Source: Pictodentalium vernedei (Eukaryota > Mollusca > Scaphopoda > Dentaliida > Dentaliidae). Taken from it: a stretch of DNA of 64,000 nucleotides. The stretch spans positions 152,280,285 to 152,344,284 of the forward strand of contig CM062293.1 in the NCBI GenBank assembly GCA_031216915.1, written 5' to 3'. Below, piece by piece: positions 25,935-37,708 of this stretch. The position numbers and the translations under genes were made by a program. A model generated the notes under the pieces. It ran no database searches and was not told where the DNA came from. It was given only the letters and a program-made list of their open reading frames with translations. Positions within the stretch are counted from its first letter, which is position 1. Each line of letters starts with the position of its first letter.

Positions 25935-28900
25935 TGGTAACGTTCGTTCCATATTGTAGCCCTGGGAACGTTATGTACAGTTTAAGACGAGTCTCTCTTC
26001 AAACTACCCAGATCTATTATCGCGAAGAATTGTTAGCCGAACGTTATGTACAGTTTAAGACGAGTCTCTTTTCAAACTACCCAGATCTATTATCGCGAAG
26101 AATTGTTTGCCGATTTGTGTGATTACTGGCCTTGGTATTGGGTAATTTTATGTGTTGATCAGTATTAATTCTGTGTCAGTATTAATTCAGGTAGGTCACA
26201 CAGCGAAATTGGGATTCGTTCGAAAGTTCAAGCCTTTCATGTAACAGCCAAAGATCAAAACTATGGACTCTTCTATTATAAGTTGCGAACTTGTATACGC
26301 CAGTGTTCCAGTTAAGAATTCAACATTTATGATAATGTGAATGAGGTGTTCACTCACCACACAGAAACTGTTAAAATGACTTCAATAATTCTGAAGATAA
26401 GATTTCACAAGAATAAAATCGTGAACTATGGAAAATTTTATGCGTGTCACTTATTGGTTTAGTCAACTAAAAAACTTTTTTTTTTCAATTGTTTGCCTAT
26501 GGTTACCCTTATGAAATTTCTCAAAAAACTTCAAATTTTTTTTGGCCCATTTTATGATGCAAAAATGTTCTACATATAAAAATACCATTGTTTTCACATT
26601 TTCTGCTGCTGAAATCGCTTGTTCTGACTGAATAAATCAACTTGAAGTACAGAATGGGTATCACTGTAGGCCTAAATTCAACTTTTCCGGCAATGACAGC
26701 CATAGGTTCACGTACAGTGTCACTTTCCATACATTATAAAATCGGGACTCGGAGTTTCACTCGTTAGAAATATGAAACACGAGTCAAACAAAATTCACCC
26801 ATATTCTTTCAGAACAGACTGAATGAATAATCTTCAATTCATTTTTTGTGTTCCATCTATTCAAAATATAGCTGTCACAGCCGACAGAAAATAATTTGTC
26901 AATTCCAATCGTTTGTTTTTCACTACTCCTATAGGAAAGCAACTTCAGCGATTTGGAAGACTGCAGTATTTTCGATTATACCTCCATAGCAACTTCTGAT
27001 CAGAAAGACGGAGGTAAGTGAGTCTGAAAACTAATGATGCCTTCCAGAAGCTAATTTTGATTATTCCCTTTTGAAAATTGAAAGGCCTTCATTATATACG
27101 ACTGAGCAAACCCCGAATAGAAATGACGCTTGAATATCAGTCAATACAGGCATCGAAAAAACTGATTTTAAGCCACTTGAAAGGTGTATTCCTACACGGG
27201 AGGCCAGGCTTGGTGGGGTAATTTTGCTGCCGAGAGATATTCCTACGAACACAATGACGTGTATCTAGATAACGGTGTGCGAGGTGATAAGGGTGGATTT
27301 GCTTCGGATACCCCCAAGCATAGTCCCATAATTGTGCAATGCTATGGGATGAGCTTTTACTAAAATTTTCCAGCTAAGTTTGTCAGTGGTCATTTAGAGT
27401 AAAAAGAGTACGTTTTGAACAAATTCAATTTTTAAATTCTTTGAGTTATTTGGGGCGCAGATTTTCGATGTGTGCTTATACCCAAATCACAGACTATAAT
27501 GATTTGTACTTTTCAGTGGAGGGCTCGGCTGAACTATGTTTAGTCCTGCCAATACTTCACCACCCCCGCCCCCCCCCCCCCCCCCCCACACACACACACA
27601 TACATACGCACATATAAGCTATAGACTAGGGAGTGCATTTACGCAACAGCTGACGCGTTTATGTTTTATAATAGTACACATGAGCGTATTCTTGTATGGG
27701 CCCTGGGAACTACAGAAGTGATGTTAATTGGGGTGGACACGTTGTGCGTTACTGCTTTAATATGACCCAGGGCCCAAACAAAGCCTTGCGTGTTTCTTCT
27801 CTGAAGAGGCATCATAATTGTAAACAATAAGCTAAACTTCATTTTCTTATGTTTAATAGCCGTTATTTAGGCGTGAATACTAGGTGGGTGTGACCTAAAA
27901 TGCCAGTAAACAATTAGGTGGTGGCTAAATTCTCAGTCTTTGGAACTCTGAAATTGGTTTTTCCTAATAGGTGTTGTCCCTTCATCAGGGGGCCCTCGCA
28001 TCTTCAGAATTGTCAATCTAAACGATATACGGGCGATTCTGTACTCCAGAAACATACGTAACGCGACTGAGAATAGATTGGATGTATGGACAAAAATATG
28101 GACAGGGGTAAAAAATAAGTGCCAATTCGGTAAAATTTCACAAATTTTCGAAAATGCGCTTTTTTATTAACACGATTTTCTGTGGGTCAAAAGGATCTTT
28201 CTCTTTAGTGAGATGCTCTGGATTTTGACCCAGAACATCGGCACTTTCTATTCACTCCTTTTTGGGATATTTGTGCTCAATTTTTGACCCCGGGAGATGA
28301 TATTTTGTACCAAAATAAGTGCCAACATCAGTCAGTTGTTACTATTTATAGTACCTCAGAATGTTAAGACTCCATTCTGGACACCTGAACAGATCCCCCG
28401 CCAAACAATCGTCTGCTCAGTCATTACGCTGGTTTATAGTGTAACATATCACAGCTGCTTTGTTTCTGTTGATTCTTTGTTATTAAAAACTAGCGTATTG
28501 TTCCATATACCCCCCATCTCCCTCATGTACTCGAAAATGTACATTATTATCTCCTCTAGAAACAGAATGATGGAGGTCTAACAGTTTAAAGTTTTCCAGT
28601 TATATACTGCAACAAGAAATTGATTCGGGCTATAGCTCAGTAAGTTCAGGCGTTCGCTTTGTTGTATGAAAAGTGCGTGGTCGATGCGATGTGAGTTCAA
28701 AACCCATCTCTTCTTAATATTTTGCCCATTATCCTAACACATACATTTTTTCCTTTGTTCTGGTTGCATCGTCATTTATAGAACGTGTTTTCGCAAATTA
28801 GCTGGTCGAAAGGTTGGGATACTCCACAATCACATTTAAACAAAAATGTTGAAAAACAACCAATTGCCGCAAAAAACAGACCATTTCTCCTCAAGCCACA

Positions 28901-30324
28901 TTGTCTAATTAGGTGCTCTATTACCTTGCAAACATTAAGTCAAATAACGAGACGATAACCACTGTTTGATGATGCCTTTTGTCTGTTCAGCACCACTGTC
29001 TGCCAGATTTAATATTTCCTTGAAATGAAAGCTTGCGAATATTCTCTACTACACTTAATAAACAGCCCTTCTGACAAACTAAAAGTGTATGTGCAATGGC
29101 ACTCTTTATTACCACCATCCCGCGTTGAGTCCTTGGGCAAGGCACTCAACTCAGATTATCCACCTGGGGGCACGATGACGCTGTGTTCTAAGATGTACTT
29201 CACGTCGATGGGGCGCATGTCTTCAACCAATCTAATCCTGCCTGTGCAGCAGTGAGGAGTTAAGATGTTTGAGTGCTGGCATCTGCTCGTCGTTGGTCGG
29301 TGATTCTCTCTGGGTACTCCTGCTTCATCCATCCATAAAACTGTCACCGTCACCATTTGACCTTGCCTGTCAAAGTGTCGTTAAACTCTAATAAATAAAT
29401 AAATAATAAATTACCACCATAGGCAATTTCTTCTATGTTATGTCATTGGTGAGGCCCTCAATTTCATCTGTCCAGGTGGGAGAAGTTTGTGCATTGTGCA
29501 AATCCGTCCAACAGGTTAATGGTACACTACCCTTCAACCACTGCTAGAGCTGCATTAGCCGTTTCAGTAAGTTAGGAAGTAAGGTAGTAGATAGCTTCCG
29601 CAGGATCGTTCTCTCCATGCTATCCGTACTCTTTCATCCGACACAATACAAATCAGGTTGGTAAAAGAGTCACGATACCCCAATAATAAACAAACAAATG
29701 CTTTCCATGACTACAAACTTTAAATTTTTTGTGTATTTTGAGTTAAAAGATGTTTCTTTCACAGAATGACTGGTAAGGTGTCTCTACTTACAAGTTAGGC
29801 AACTTTTGGAGCTAACCTGGGGCGGCGGACTAGTGTCAATATTCCATGTGCTATAGTGTGTGTGTCAGTTTTTTATGGATAGCATACCTTCAAAGCGTGT
29901 GTATGGAATAGTTTGGTTTGGAGGGAGCGTTGTATTTCAGTTTTACATTTTAGATCCCTCAATCTTCTTTTCGTCTTAATTTGCCACTCGAGGGTTTATG
30001 TGGAATATTTTTCGATATGCATGTATAGAGGCGGGAGTCACGGTGGGTATGGAAAGCGTTCACGTTACAACGATTAGTGTTTGACAGTTGATGTTTAGAT
30101 TCCTACCTCCTGGTTTCCAAACTCTTCCTCTGTTTATCTCGGCTGAACATTAATTTAATGTATCATACTGAAGGTGAATGAATATTTTAGAGGGGAGCCG
30201 TTTGATCTGATATTTAGGTTCACATCCGACTTGTTTCATCATTTACAGGGCATTAGGTACCTAAACACGCTGGTCCTGGTTTTGCTCGGCTGTCGTTTAA
30301 GATAGTTTGCATCAAACAAGCGAA
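25935..30324. repeat. Macrosatellite unit 7 (4,390 bp, carries 73-bp duplication)
   Basis: Longest unit apart from unit 9. It shares the 73-bp duplication with unit 6 (here 25968-26113) and shares other changes with unit 8: CACTAC for CAGTAC near 26921, CTTCAGCG near 26944, AAAATTGAAAGG near 27073 and GTATCTAG near 27261. The donor-like site is at 27010, the tRNA-like head at 28626 and the SINE part at 29112-29411. Confidence 0.95.
25968..26113. repeat. 73-bp tandem duplication in unit 7
   Basis: Same duplication as in unit 6 with the same breakpoints. One base differs in the second copy (CTTTTCAAAC for CTCTTCAAAC). It is a shared derived state of these two adjacent units. Confidence 0.95.
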
Positions 30325-33300
30325 TGGTAACGTTCGTTCCATATTGTAGCCCTGGGAAAGTTATGTCCAGTTTAAGACGAGTCTCTCTTCAAACTACCCA
30401 GATCTATTATCGCGAAGAATTGTTAGCCGATTTGTGTGATTACTGGCCTTGGTATTGGGTAATTTTATGTGTTGATCAGTATTAATTCTGTGTCAGTATT
30501 AATTCAGGTAGATAGCACAGCGAAATTGGGATTCGTTGGAAAGTTCAAGCCTTTCATGTAACAGCCAAAGATCAAAACTATGGACTCTTCTATTATAAGT
30601 TGCGAACTTGTATACGCCAGTGTTCCAGTTAAGAATTCAACATTTATGATAATGTGAATGAGGTGTTCACTCACCACACAGAAACTGTTAAAATGACTTC
30701 AATAATTCAGAAGATAAGATTTCACAAGAATAAAATCGTGAACTATGGAAAATTTTATGCGTGTCACTTATTGGTTTAGTCAACTAAAAAACTTTTTTTT
30801 TCAATTGTTTGCCGATGGTTACCCTCATGAAATTTCTCAAAAAACTTCAAAATTTTTTTTGGCCCATTTTATGATGCAAAAATGTTCTACATATAAAAAT
30901 ACCATTGTTTTCACATTTTCTGCTGCTGAAATCGCTTGTTCTGACTGAATAAATCAACTTGAAGTACAGAATGGGTATCACTGTAGGCCTAAATTCAACT
31001 TCTCCGGCAATGACAGCCATAGGTTCACGCACAGTGTCACTTTCCATACATTATAAAATCGGGACTCGGAGTTTCACTCGTTAGAAATATGAAACACGAG
31101 TCAAACAAAATTCACCCATATTCTTTCAGAACAGACTGAATGAATAATCTTCAATTCATTTTTAGTGTTCCATCTATTCAAAATATAGCTGTCACAGCCG
31201 ACAGAAAATAATTTGTCAATTCCAATCGTTTGTTTTTCACTACTTCTATAGGAAAGCAACTTCAGCGATTTGGAAGACTGCAGTATTTTCGATTATACCT
31301 CCATAGCAACTTCTGATCAGAAAGACGGAGGTAAGTGAGTCTGAAAACTAATGATGCCTTCCAGAAGCTAATTTTGATTATTCCCTTTTGAAAATTGAAA
31401 GGCCTTCATTATATACGACTGAGCAAACCCCGAATAGAAATGACGCTTGAATATCAGTCAATACAGGCATCGAAAAAACTGATTTTAAGCCACTTAAAAG
31501 GTGTATTCCTACACGGGAGGCCAGGCTTGGTGGGGTAATTTTGCTGCCGAGAGATATTCCTACAAACACAATGACGTGTATCTAGATAACGGTGTGCGAG
31601 GTGATAAGGGTGGATTTGCTTCGGATACCCCCAAGCATAGTCCCATAATTGTGCAATGCTATGGGATGAGCTTTTACTAAAATTTTCCAGCTAAGTTTGT
31701 CAGTGGTCATTTAGAGTAAAAAGAGTACGTTTTGAACAAATTCAATTTTTAAATTCTTTGAGTTATTTGGGGCGCAGATTTTCGATGTGTGCTTATACCC
31801 AAATCACAGACTATAATGATTTGTACTTTTCAGTGGAGGGCTCGGCTGAACTATGTTTAGTCCTGCCAATACTTCACCACCCCCGCCCCCCCCCCCCCCC
31901 CACACACACACATACATACGCACATATAAGCTATAGACTAGGGAGTGCATTTACGCAACAGCTGACGCGTTTATGTTTTATAATAGTACACATGAGCGTA
32001 TTCTTGTATGGGCCCTGGGAACTACAGAAGTGATGTTAATTGGGGTGGACACGTTGTGCGTTACTGCTTTAATATGACCCAGGGCCCAAACAAAGCCTTG
32101 CGTATTTCTTCTCTGAAGAGGCATCATAATTGTAAACAATAAGCTAAACTTCATTTTGTTATGTTTAATAGCCATTATTTAGGCGTGAATACTGGGTGGG
32201 TGTGACCTAAAATGCCAGTAAACAATTAGGTGGTGGCTAAATTCTCAGTCTTTGGAACTCTGAAATTGGTTTTTCCTGATAGGTGTTGTCCCTTCATCAG
32301 GGGGCCCTCGCATCTTCAGAATTGTCAATCTAAACGATATACGGGCGATTCTGTACTCCAGAAACATACGTAACGCGACTGAGAATAGATTGGATGTATG
32401 GACAAAAATATGGACAGGGGTAAAAAATAAGTGCCAATTCGGTAAAATTTCACAAATTTTCGAAAATGCGCTTTTTTATTAACACGATTTTCTGTGGGTC
32501 AAAAGGATCTTTCTCTTTAGTGAGATGCTCTGGATTTTGGCCCAGAACATCGGCACTTTCTATTCACTCCTTTTTGGGATATTTGTGCTCAATTTTTCAC
32601 CCCGGGTGATGATATTTTGTACCAAAATAAGTGCCAACATCAGTCAGTTGTTACTATTTATAGTACCTCAGAATGTTAAGACTCCATTCTGGACACCTGA
32701 ACAGATCCCCCGCCAAACAATCGTCTGCTCAGTCATTACGCTGGTTTATAGTGTAACATGTCACAGCTGCTTTGTTTCTGTTGATTCTTTGTTATTAAAA
32801 ACTAGCGTATTGTTCCATATACCCCCCATCTCCCTCATGTACTCGAAAATGTACATTATTATCTCCTCTAGAAACAGAATGATGGAGGTCTAACAGTTTA
32901 AAGTTTTCCAGTTATATACTGCCACAAGAAATTGATTCGGGCTATAGCTCAGTAAGTTCAGGCGTTCGCTTTGTTGTATGAAAAGTGCGTGGTCGATGCG
33001 ATGTGAGTTCAAAACCCATCTCTTCTTAATATTTTGCCCATTATCCTAACACATACATTTTTTCCTTTGTTCTGGTTGCATCGTCATTTATAGAACGTGT
33101 TTTCGCAAATTAGCTGGTCGAAAGGTTGGGATACTCCACAATCACATTTAAACAAAAATGTTGAAAAACAACCAATTGCCGCAAAAAACAGACCATTTCT
33201 CCTCAAGCCACATTGTCTAATTAGGTGCTCTATTACCTTGCAAACATTAAGTCAAATAACGAGACGATAACCACTGTTTGATGATGCCTTTTGTCTGTTC

Positions 33301-34635
33301 AGCACCACTGTCTGCCAGATTTAATATTTCCTTGAAATGAAAGCTTGCGAATATTCTCTACTACACTTAATAAACAGCCCTTCTGACAAACTAAAAGTGT
33401 ATGTGCAATGGCACTCTTTATTACCACCATCCCGCGTTGAGTCCTTGGGCAAGGCACTCAACTCAGATTATCCACCTGGGGGCACGATGACGCTGTGTAC
33501 TAAGATGTACTTCACGTCGATGGGGCGCATGTCTTCAACCAATCTAATCCTGCCTGTGCAGCAGTGAGGAGTTAAGATGTTTGGGTGCTGGCATCTGCTC
33601 GTCGTTGGTCGGTGATTCTCTCTGGGTACTCCTGCTTCATCCATCCATAAAACTGTCACCGTCACCATTTGACCTTGCCTGTCAAAGTGTCGTTAAACTC
33701 TAATAAATAAATAAATAATAAATTACCACCATAGGCAATTTCTTCTATGTTATGTCATTGGTGAGGCCCTCAATTTCATCTGTCCAGGTGGGAGAAGTTT
33801 GTGCATTGTGCAAATCCGTCCAACAGGTTAATGGTACACTACCCTTCAACCACTGCTAGAGCTGCATTAGCCGTTTCAGTAAGTTAGGAAGTAAGGTAGT
33901 AGATAGCTTCCGCAGGATCGTTCTCTCCATGCTATCCGTACTCTTTCATCCGACACAATACAAATCAGGTTGGTAAAAGAGTCACGATACCCCAATAATA
34001 AACAAACAAATGCTTTCCATGACTACAAACTTTAAATTTTTTGTGTATTTTGAGTTAAAAGATGTTTCTTTCACAGAATGACTGGTAAGGTGTCTCTACT
34101 TACAAGTTAGGCAACTTTTGGAGCTAACCTGGGGCGGCGGACTAGTGTCAATATTCCATGTGCTATAGTGTGTGTGTCAGTTTTTATGGATAGCATACCT
34201 TCAAAGCGTGTGTATGGAATAGTTTGGTTTGGAGGGAGCGTTGTATTTCAGTTTTACATTTTAGATCCCTCAATCTTCTTTTCGTCTTAATTTGCCACTC
34301 GAGGGTTTATGTGGAATATTTTTCGATATGCATGTATAGAGGCGGGAGTCACGGTGGGTATGGAAAGCGTTCACGTTACAACGATTAGTGTTTGACAGTT
34401 GATGTTTAGATTCCTACCTCCTGGTTTCCAACCTCTTCCTCTGTTTATCTCGGCTGAACATTAATTTAATGTATCATACTGAAGGTGAATGAATATTTTA
34501 GAGGGGAGCCGTTTGATCTGATATTTAGGTTCACATCCGACTTGTTTCATCATTTACTGGGCATTAGGTACCTAAACACGCTGGTCCTGGTTTTGCTCGG
34601 CTGTCGTTTAAGATAGTTTGCATCAAACAAGCGAA
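30325..34635. repeat. Macrosatellite unit 8 (4,311 bp)
   Basis: Very close to unit 7 over most of its length, but lacks the 73-bp duplication. It has private marks shared only with the start of unit 9: GGGAAAGTTATGTCC near 30355, GTAGATAGCACAG near 30508 and GCCGATGGTTACCCTC near 30811. The donor-like site is at 31327, the tRNA-like head at 32938 and the SINE part at 33424-33722. A 122-codon hydrophobic frame is open at 32525-32893. Confidence 0.95.
32525..32893 (+). other. 122-codon hydrophobic open frame in unit 8 (doubtful)
   Basis: Same frame as at 15141-15509, open here because the TGA of other units is TCA, a different change from the one in unit 4. The final 95 codons are open in most units. 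No recognised domain and no sign of a Kozak context or signal peptide that would favour translation. Confidence 0.12.
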
Positions 34636-36989
34636 TGGTAACGTTCGTTCCATATTGTAGCCCTGGGAAAGTTATGTCCAGTTTAAGACGAGTCTCTCTT
34701 CAAACTACCCAGATCTATTATCGCGAAGAATTGTTAGCCGATTTGTGTGATTACTGGCCTTGGTATTGGGTAATTTTATGTGTTGATCAGTATTAATTCT
34801 GTGTCAGTATTAATTCAGGTAGATAGCACAGCGAAATTGGGATTCGTTGGAAAGTTCAAGCCTTTCATGTAACAGCCAAAGATCAAAACTATGGACTCTT
34901 CTATTATAAGTTGCGAACTTGTATACGCCAGTGTTCCAGTTAAGAATTCAACATTTATGATAATGTGAATGAGGTGTTCACTCACCACACAGAAACTGTT
35001 AAAATGACTTCAATAATTCAGAAGATAAGATTTCACAAGAATAAAATCGTGAACTATGGAAAATTTTATGCGTGTCACTTATTGGTTTAGTCAACTAAAA
35101 AACTTTTTTTTTCAATTGTTTGCCGATGGTTACCCTCATGAAATTTCTCAAAAAACTTCAAAATTTTTTTTGGCCCATTTTATGATGCAAAAATGTTCTA
35201 CATATAAAAATACCATTGTTTTCACATTTTCTGCTGCTGAAATCGCTTGTTCTGACTGAATAAATCAACTTGAAGTACAGAATGGGTATCACTGTAGGCC
35301 TAAATTCAACTTCTCCGGCAATGACAGCCATAGGTTCACGCACAGTGTCACTTTCCATACATTATAAAATCGGGACTCGGAGTTTCACTCGTTAGAAATA
35401 TTAAACACGAGTCAAACAAAATTCACCCATATTCTTTCAGAACAGACTGAATAAATAATCTTCAATTCATTTTTAGTGTTCCATCTATTCAAAATATAGC
35501 TGTCACAGCCGACAGAAAATAATCTGTCAATTCCAATCGTTTGTTTTTCAGTACTTCTATAGGAAAGCAACTTCTGCGATTTGGAAGACTGCAGTATTTT
35601 CGATTATACCTCCATAGCAACTTCTGATCAGAAAGGCGGAGGTAAGTGAGTGTGAAAACTAATGATGCCTTCCAGAAGCTAATTTTGATTATTCCCTTTT
35701 GAAAATGGAAAGGCCTTCATTATATACGACTGAGCAAACCCCGAATAGAAATGACGCTTGAATATCAGTCAATACAGGCATCGAAGAAACTGATTTTAAG
35801 CCACTTGAAAGGTGTTTTCCTACACGGGAGGCCAGGCTTGGTGGGGTAATTTTGCTGCCGAGAGATATTCCTACAAACACAATGACGTGTATGTAGATAA
35901 CGGTGTGCGAGGTGATAAGGGTGGATTTGCTTCGGATACCCCCAAGCATAGTCCCATAATTGTGCAATGCTATGGGATGAGCTTTTACTAAAATTTTCCA
36001 GCTAAGTTTGTCAGTGGTCATTTAGAGTAAAAAGAGTACGTTTTGAACAAATTCAATTTTTAAATTCTTTGAGTTATTAGGGGCGTAGATTTTCGATGTG
36101 TGCTTATACCCAAATCACAGACTATAATGATTTGTACATTTCAGTGGACGGCTCTGCTGAACTATGTTTAGTCCTGCCAATACTTCACCCCACCCCCCCC
36201 CCCCCCACAAACACACATACGCACACATACACACACATACGCACATATAAGCTATAGACTAGGGAGTGCATTTACGCAACAGCTGACGCGTTTATGTTTT
36301 ATAATAGTACACATGAGCGTATTCTTGTATGGGCCCTGGGAACTACAGAAGTGATGTTAATTGGGGTGGACACGTTGTGCGTTACTGCTTTAATATGACC
36401 CAGGGCCCAAACAAAGCCTTGCGTGTTTCTTCTCTGAAGAGGCATCATAATTGTAAACAATAAGCTAAACTTCATTTTGTTATGTTTAATAGCCATTATT
36501 TAGGCGTGAATACTGGGTGGGTGTGACCTAAAATGCCAGTAAACAATTAGGTGGTGGTTAAATTCTGAGTCTTTGGAACTCTGAAATTGGTTTTTCCAAA
36601 TAGGTGTTGTCCCTTCATCAGGGGGCCCTCGCATCTTCAGAATTGTCAATCTAAACGATATACGGGCGATTCTGTACTCCAGAAACATACGTAACGTGAC
36701 TGAGAATAGATTGGATGTATGGACAAAAATATGGACAGGGGTAAAAAATAAGTGCCACTTCGGTAAAATTTCACAAAGTTTCGAAAATGCGCTTTTTTAT
36801 TAACACGATTTTCAGTGGGTCAAAAGGATCTTTCTCTTTAGTGAGATGCTCTGGATTTTGGCCCAGAACATCGGCACTTTCTATTCACTCCTTTTTGGGA
36901 TATTTGTGCTCAAATTTTGACCCCGGGTGATGATATTTTGTACCAAAATAAGTGCCAACATCAGCCAGTTGTTACTATTTATAGTACCT

Positions 36990-37470
36990 GTAATTTATAG
37001 ATGAATGCTGAAATTCAGTGGGATTTACTAGGGATTTGTTTCTATCAGCTACAACAGTCTTTAAACGGTGTAGCTGAAATGCTGTACACAAATTTTTGGG
37101 GTTGGGTTCAGTCAACACCCAGTCATTAGACAGGTGTTGCTGAAATGCTGCGATATAATGCACCAATGTTTTAAATTTCTGAGTATTGATGTTCCATACG
37201 TGATTCTTCATTTATGGTTTGAAGAATTTCTATGAATCTTCTTATTTTTCATCTTTCCAGTATTTTATTATTATCACATTGCAGTTTTTATATTGGGAGG
37301 GTTCTGCTGATTGTTGGGTTTACACGTCAGCCCAACTTTCAGGGGGTTGGGAACATGTGCCAGTGTGTGAATCTGTGAGGGAGAGATGATCAATTGTCAG
37401 TGCGGATCATATATTTATTTTATATATGGTAAATATTTTGTACAAAGTTTTATTATAGAACTGCTTTTAA

Positions 37471-37501
<31 letters not shown>

Positions 37502-37708
37502 GCGCGTTCGGCTGTTAACCGAAAGTTTGGTGGTTCAAGCCCACCCAGGGACGATGGGGCTTTGTTTTATTAATTTACTCTCTTCATTGGTAAATTGTTA
37601 AAATAAAAGGCATCATTTTTTTGTTCTTGAACTTGCCTACATTTTAAATGTGTTAATTTTTTACAATTGGACCAAAATAAACTTATCTTATAAAAAAAAA
37701 AAAAAAAA
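36990..37708 (+). mobile_element. Chimeric retroposed insert with two poly-A tracts in unit 9
   Basis: A 719-bp segment found in no other unit replaces about 290 bp of the unit. The first part (36990-37477) reads like the 3' end of a transcript, ending in ATATATTAAA and then 24 A (37478-37501). Next comes the 3' two-thirds of a tRNA-Asn (37502-37553), about 120 bp of AT-rich sequence with AATAAA at 37676-37681, then 17 A (37692-37708). The unit resumes at GGCGTTCAC. Two tails in one insert, no clear target duplication and a deleted target fit an atypical LINE-driven insertion with template switching, or two successive insertions. The identity of the first transcript is unknown to me. Confidence 0.6.
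37502..37553 (+). pseudogene. tRNA-Asn(GTT) 3' fragment
   Basis: GCGTTCGGCTGTTAACCGAA is the anticodon arm of eukaryotic tRNA-Asn with anticodon GTT. It is followed by a T arm with GGTTCAAGCC and the acceptor 3' strand CCCAGGGACG. The first 20 or so bases, including the acceptor 5' strand and most of the D arm, are missing and replaced by a poly-A run, so it cannot be a working tRNA. Because it is joined to a body with AATAAA and poly-A, it may be a 5'-truncated tRNA-Asn-headed SINE. Confidence 0.75.
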
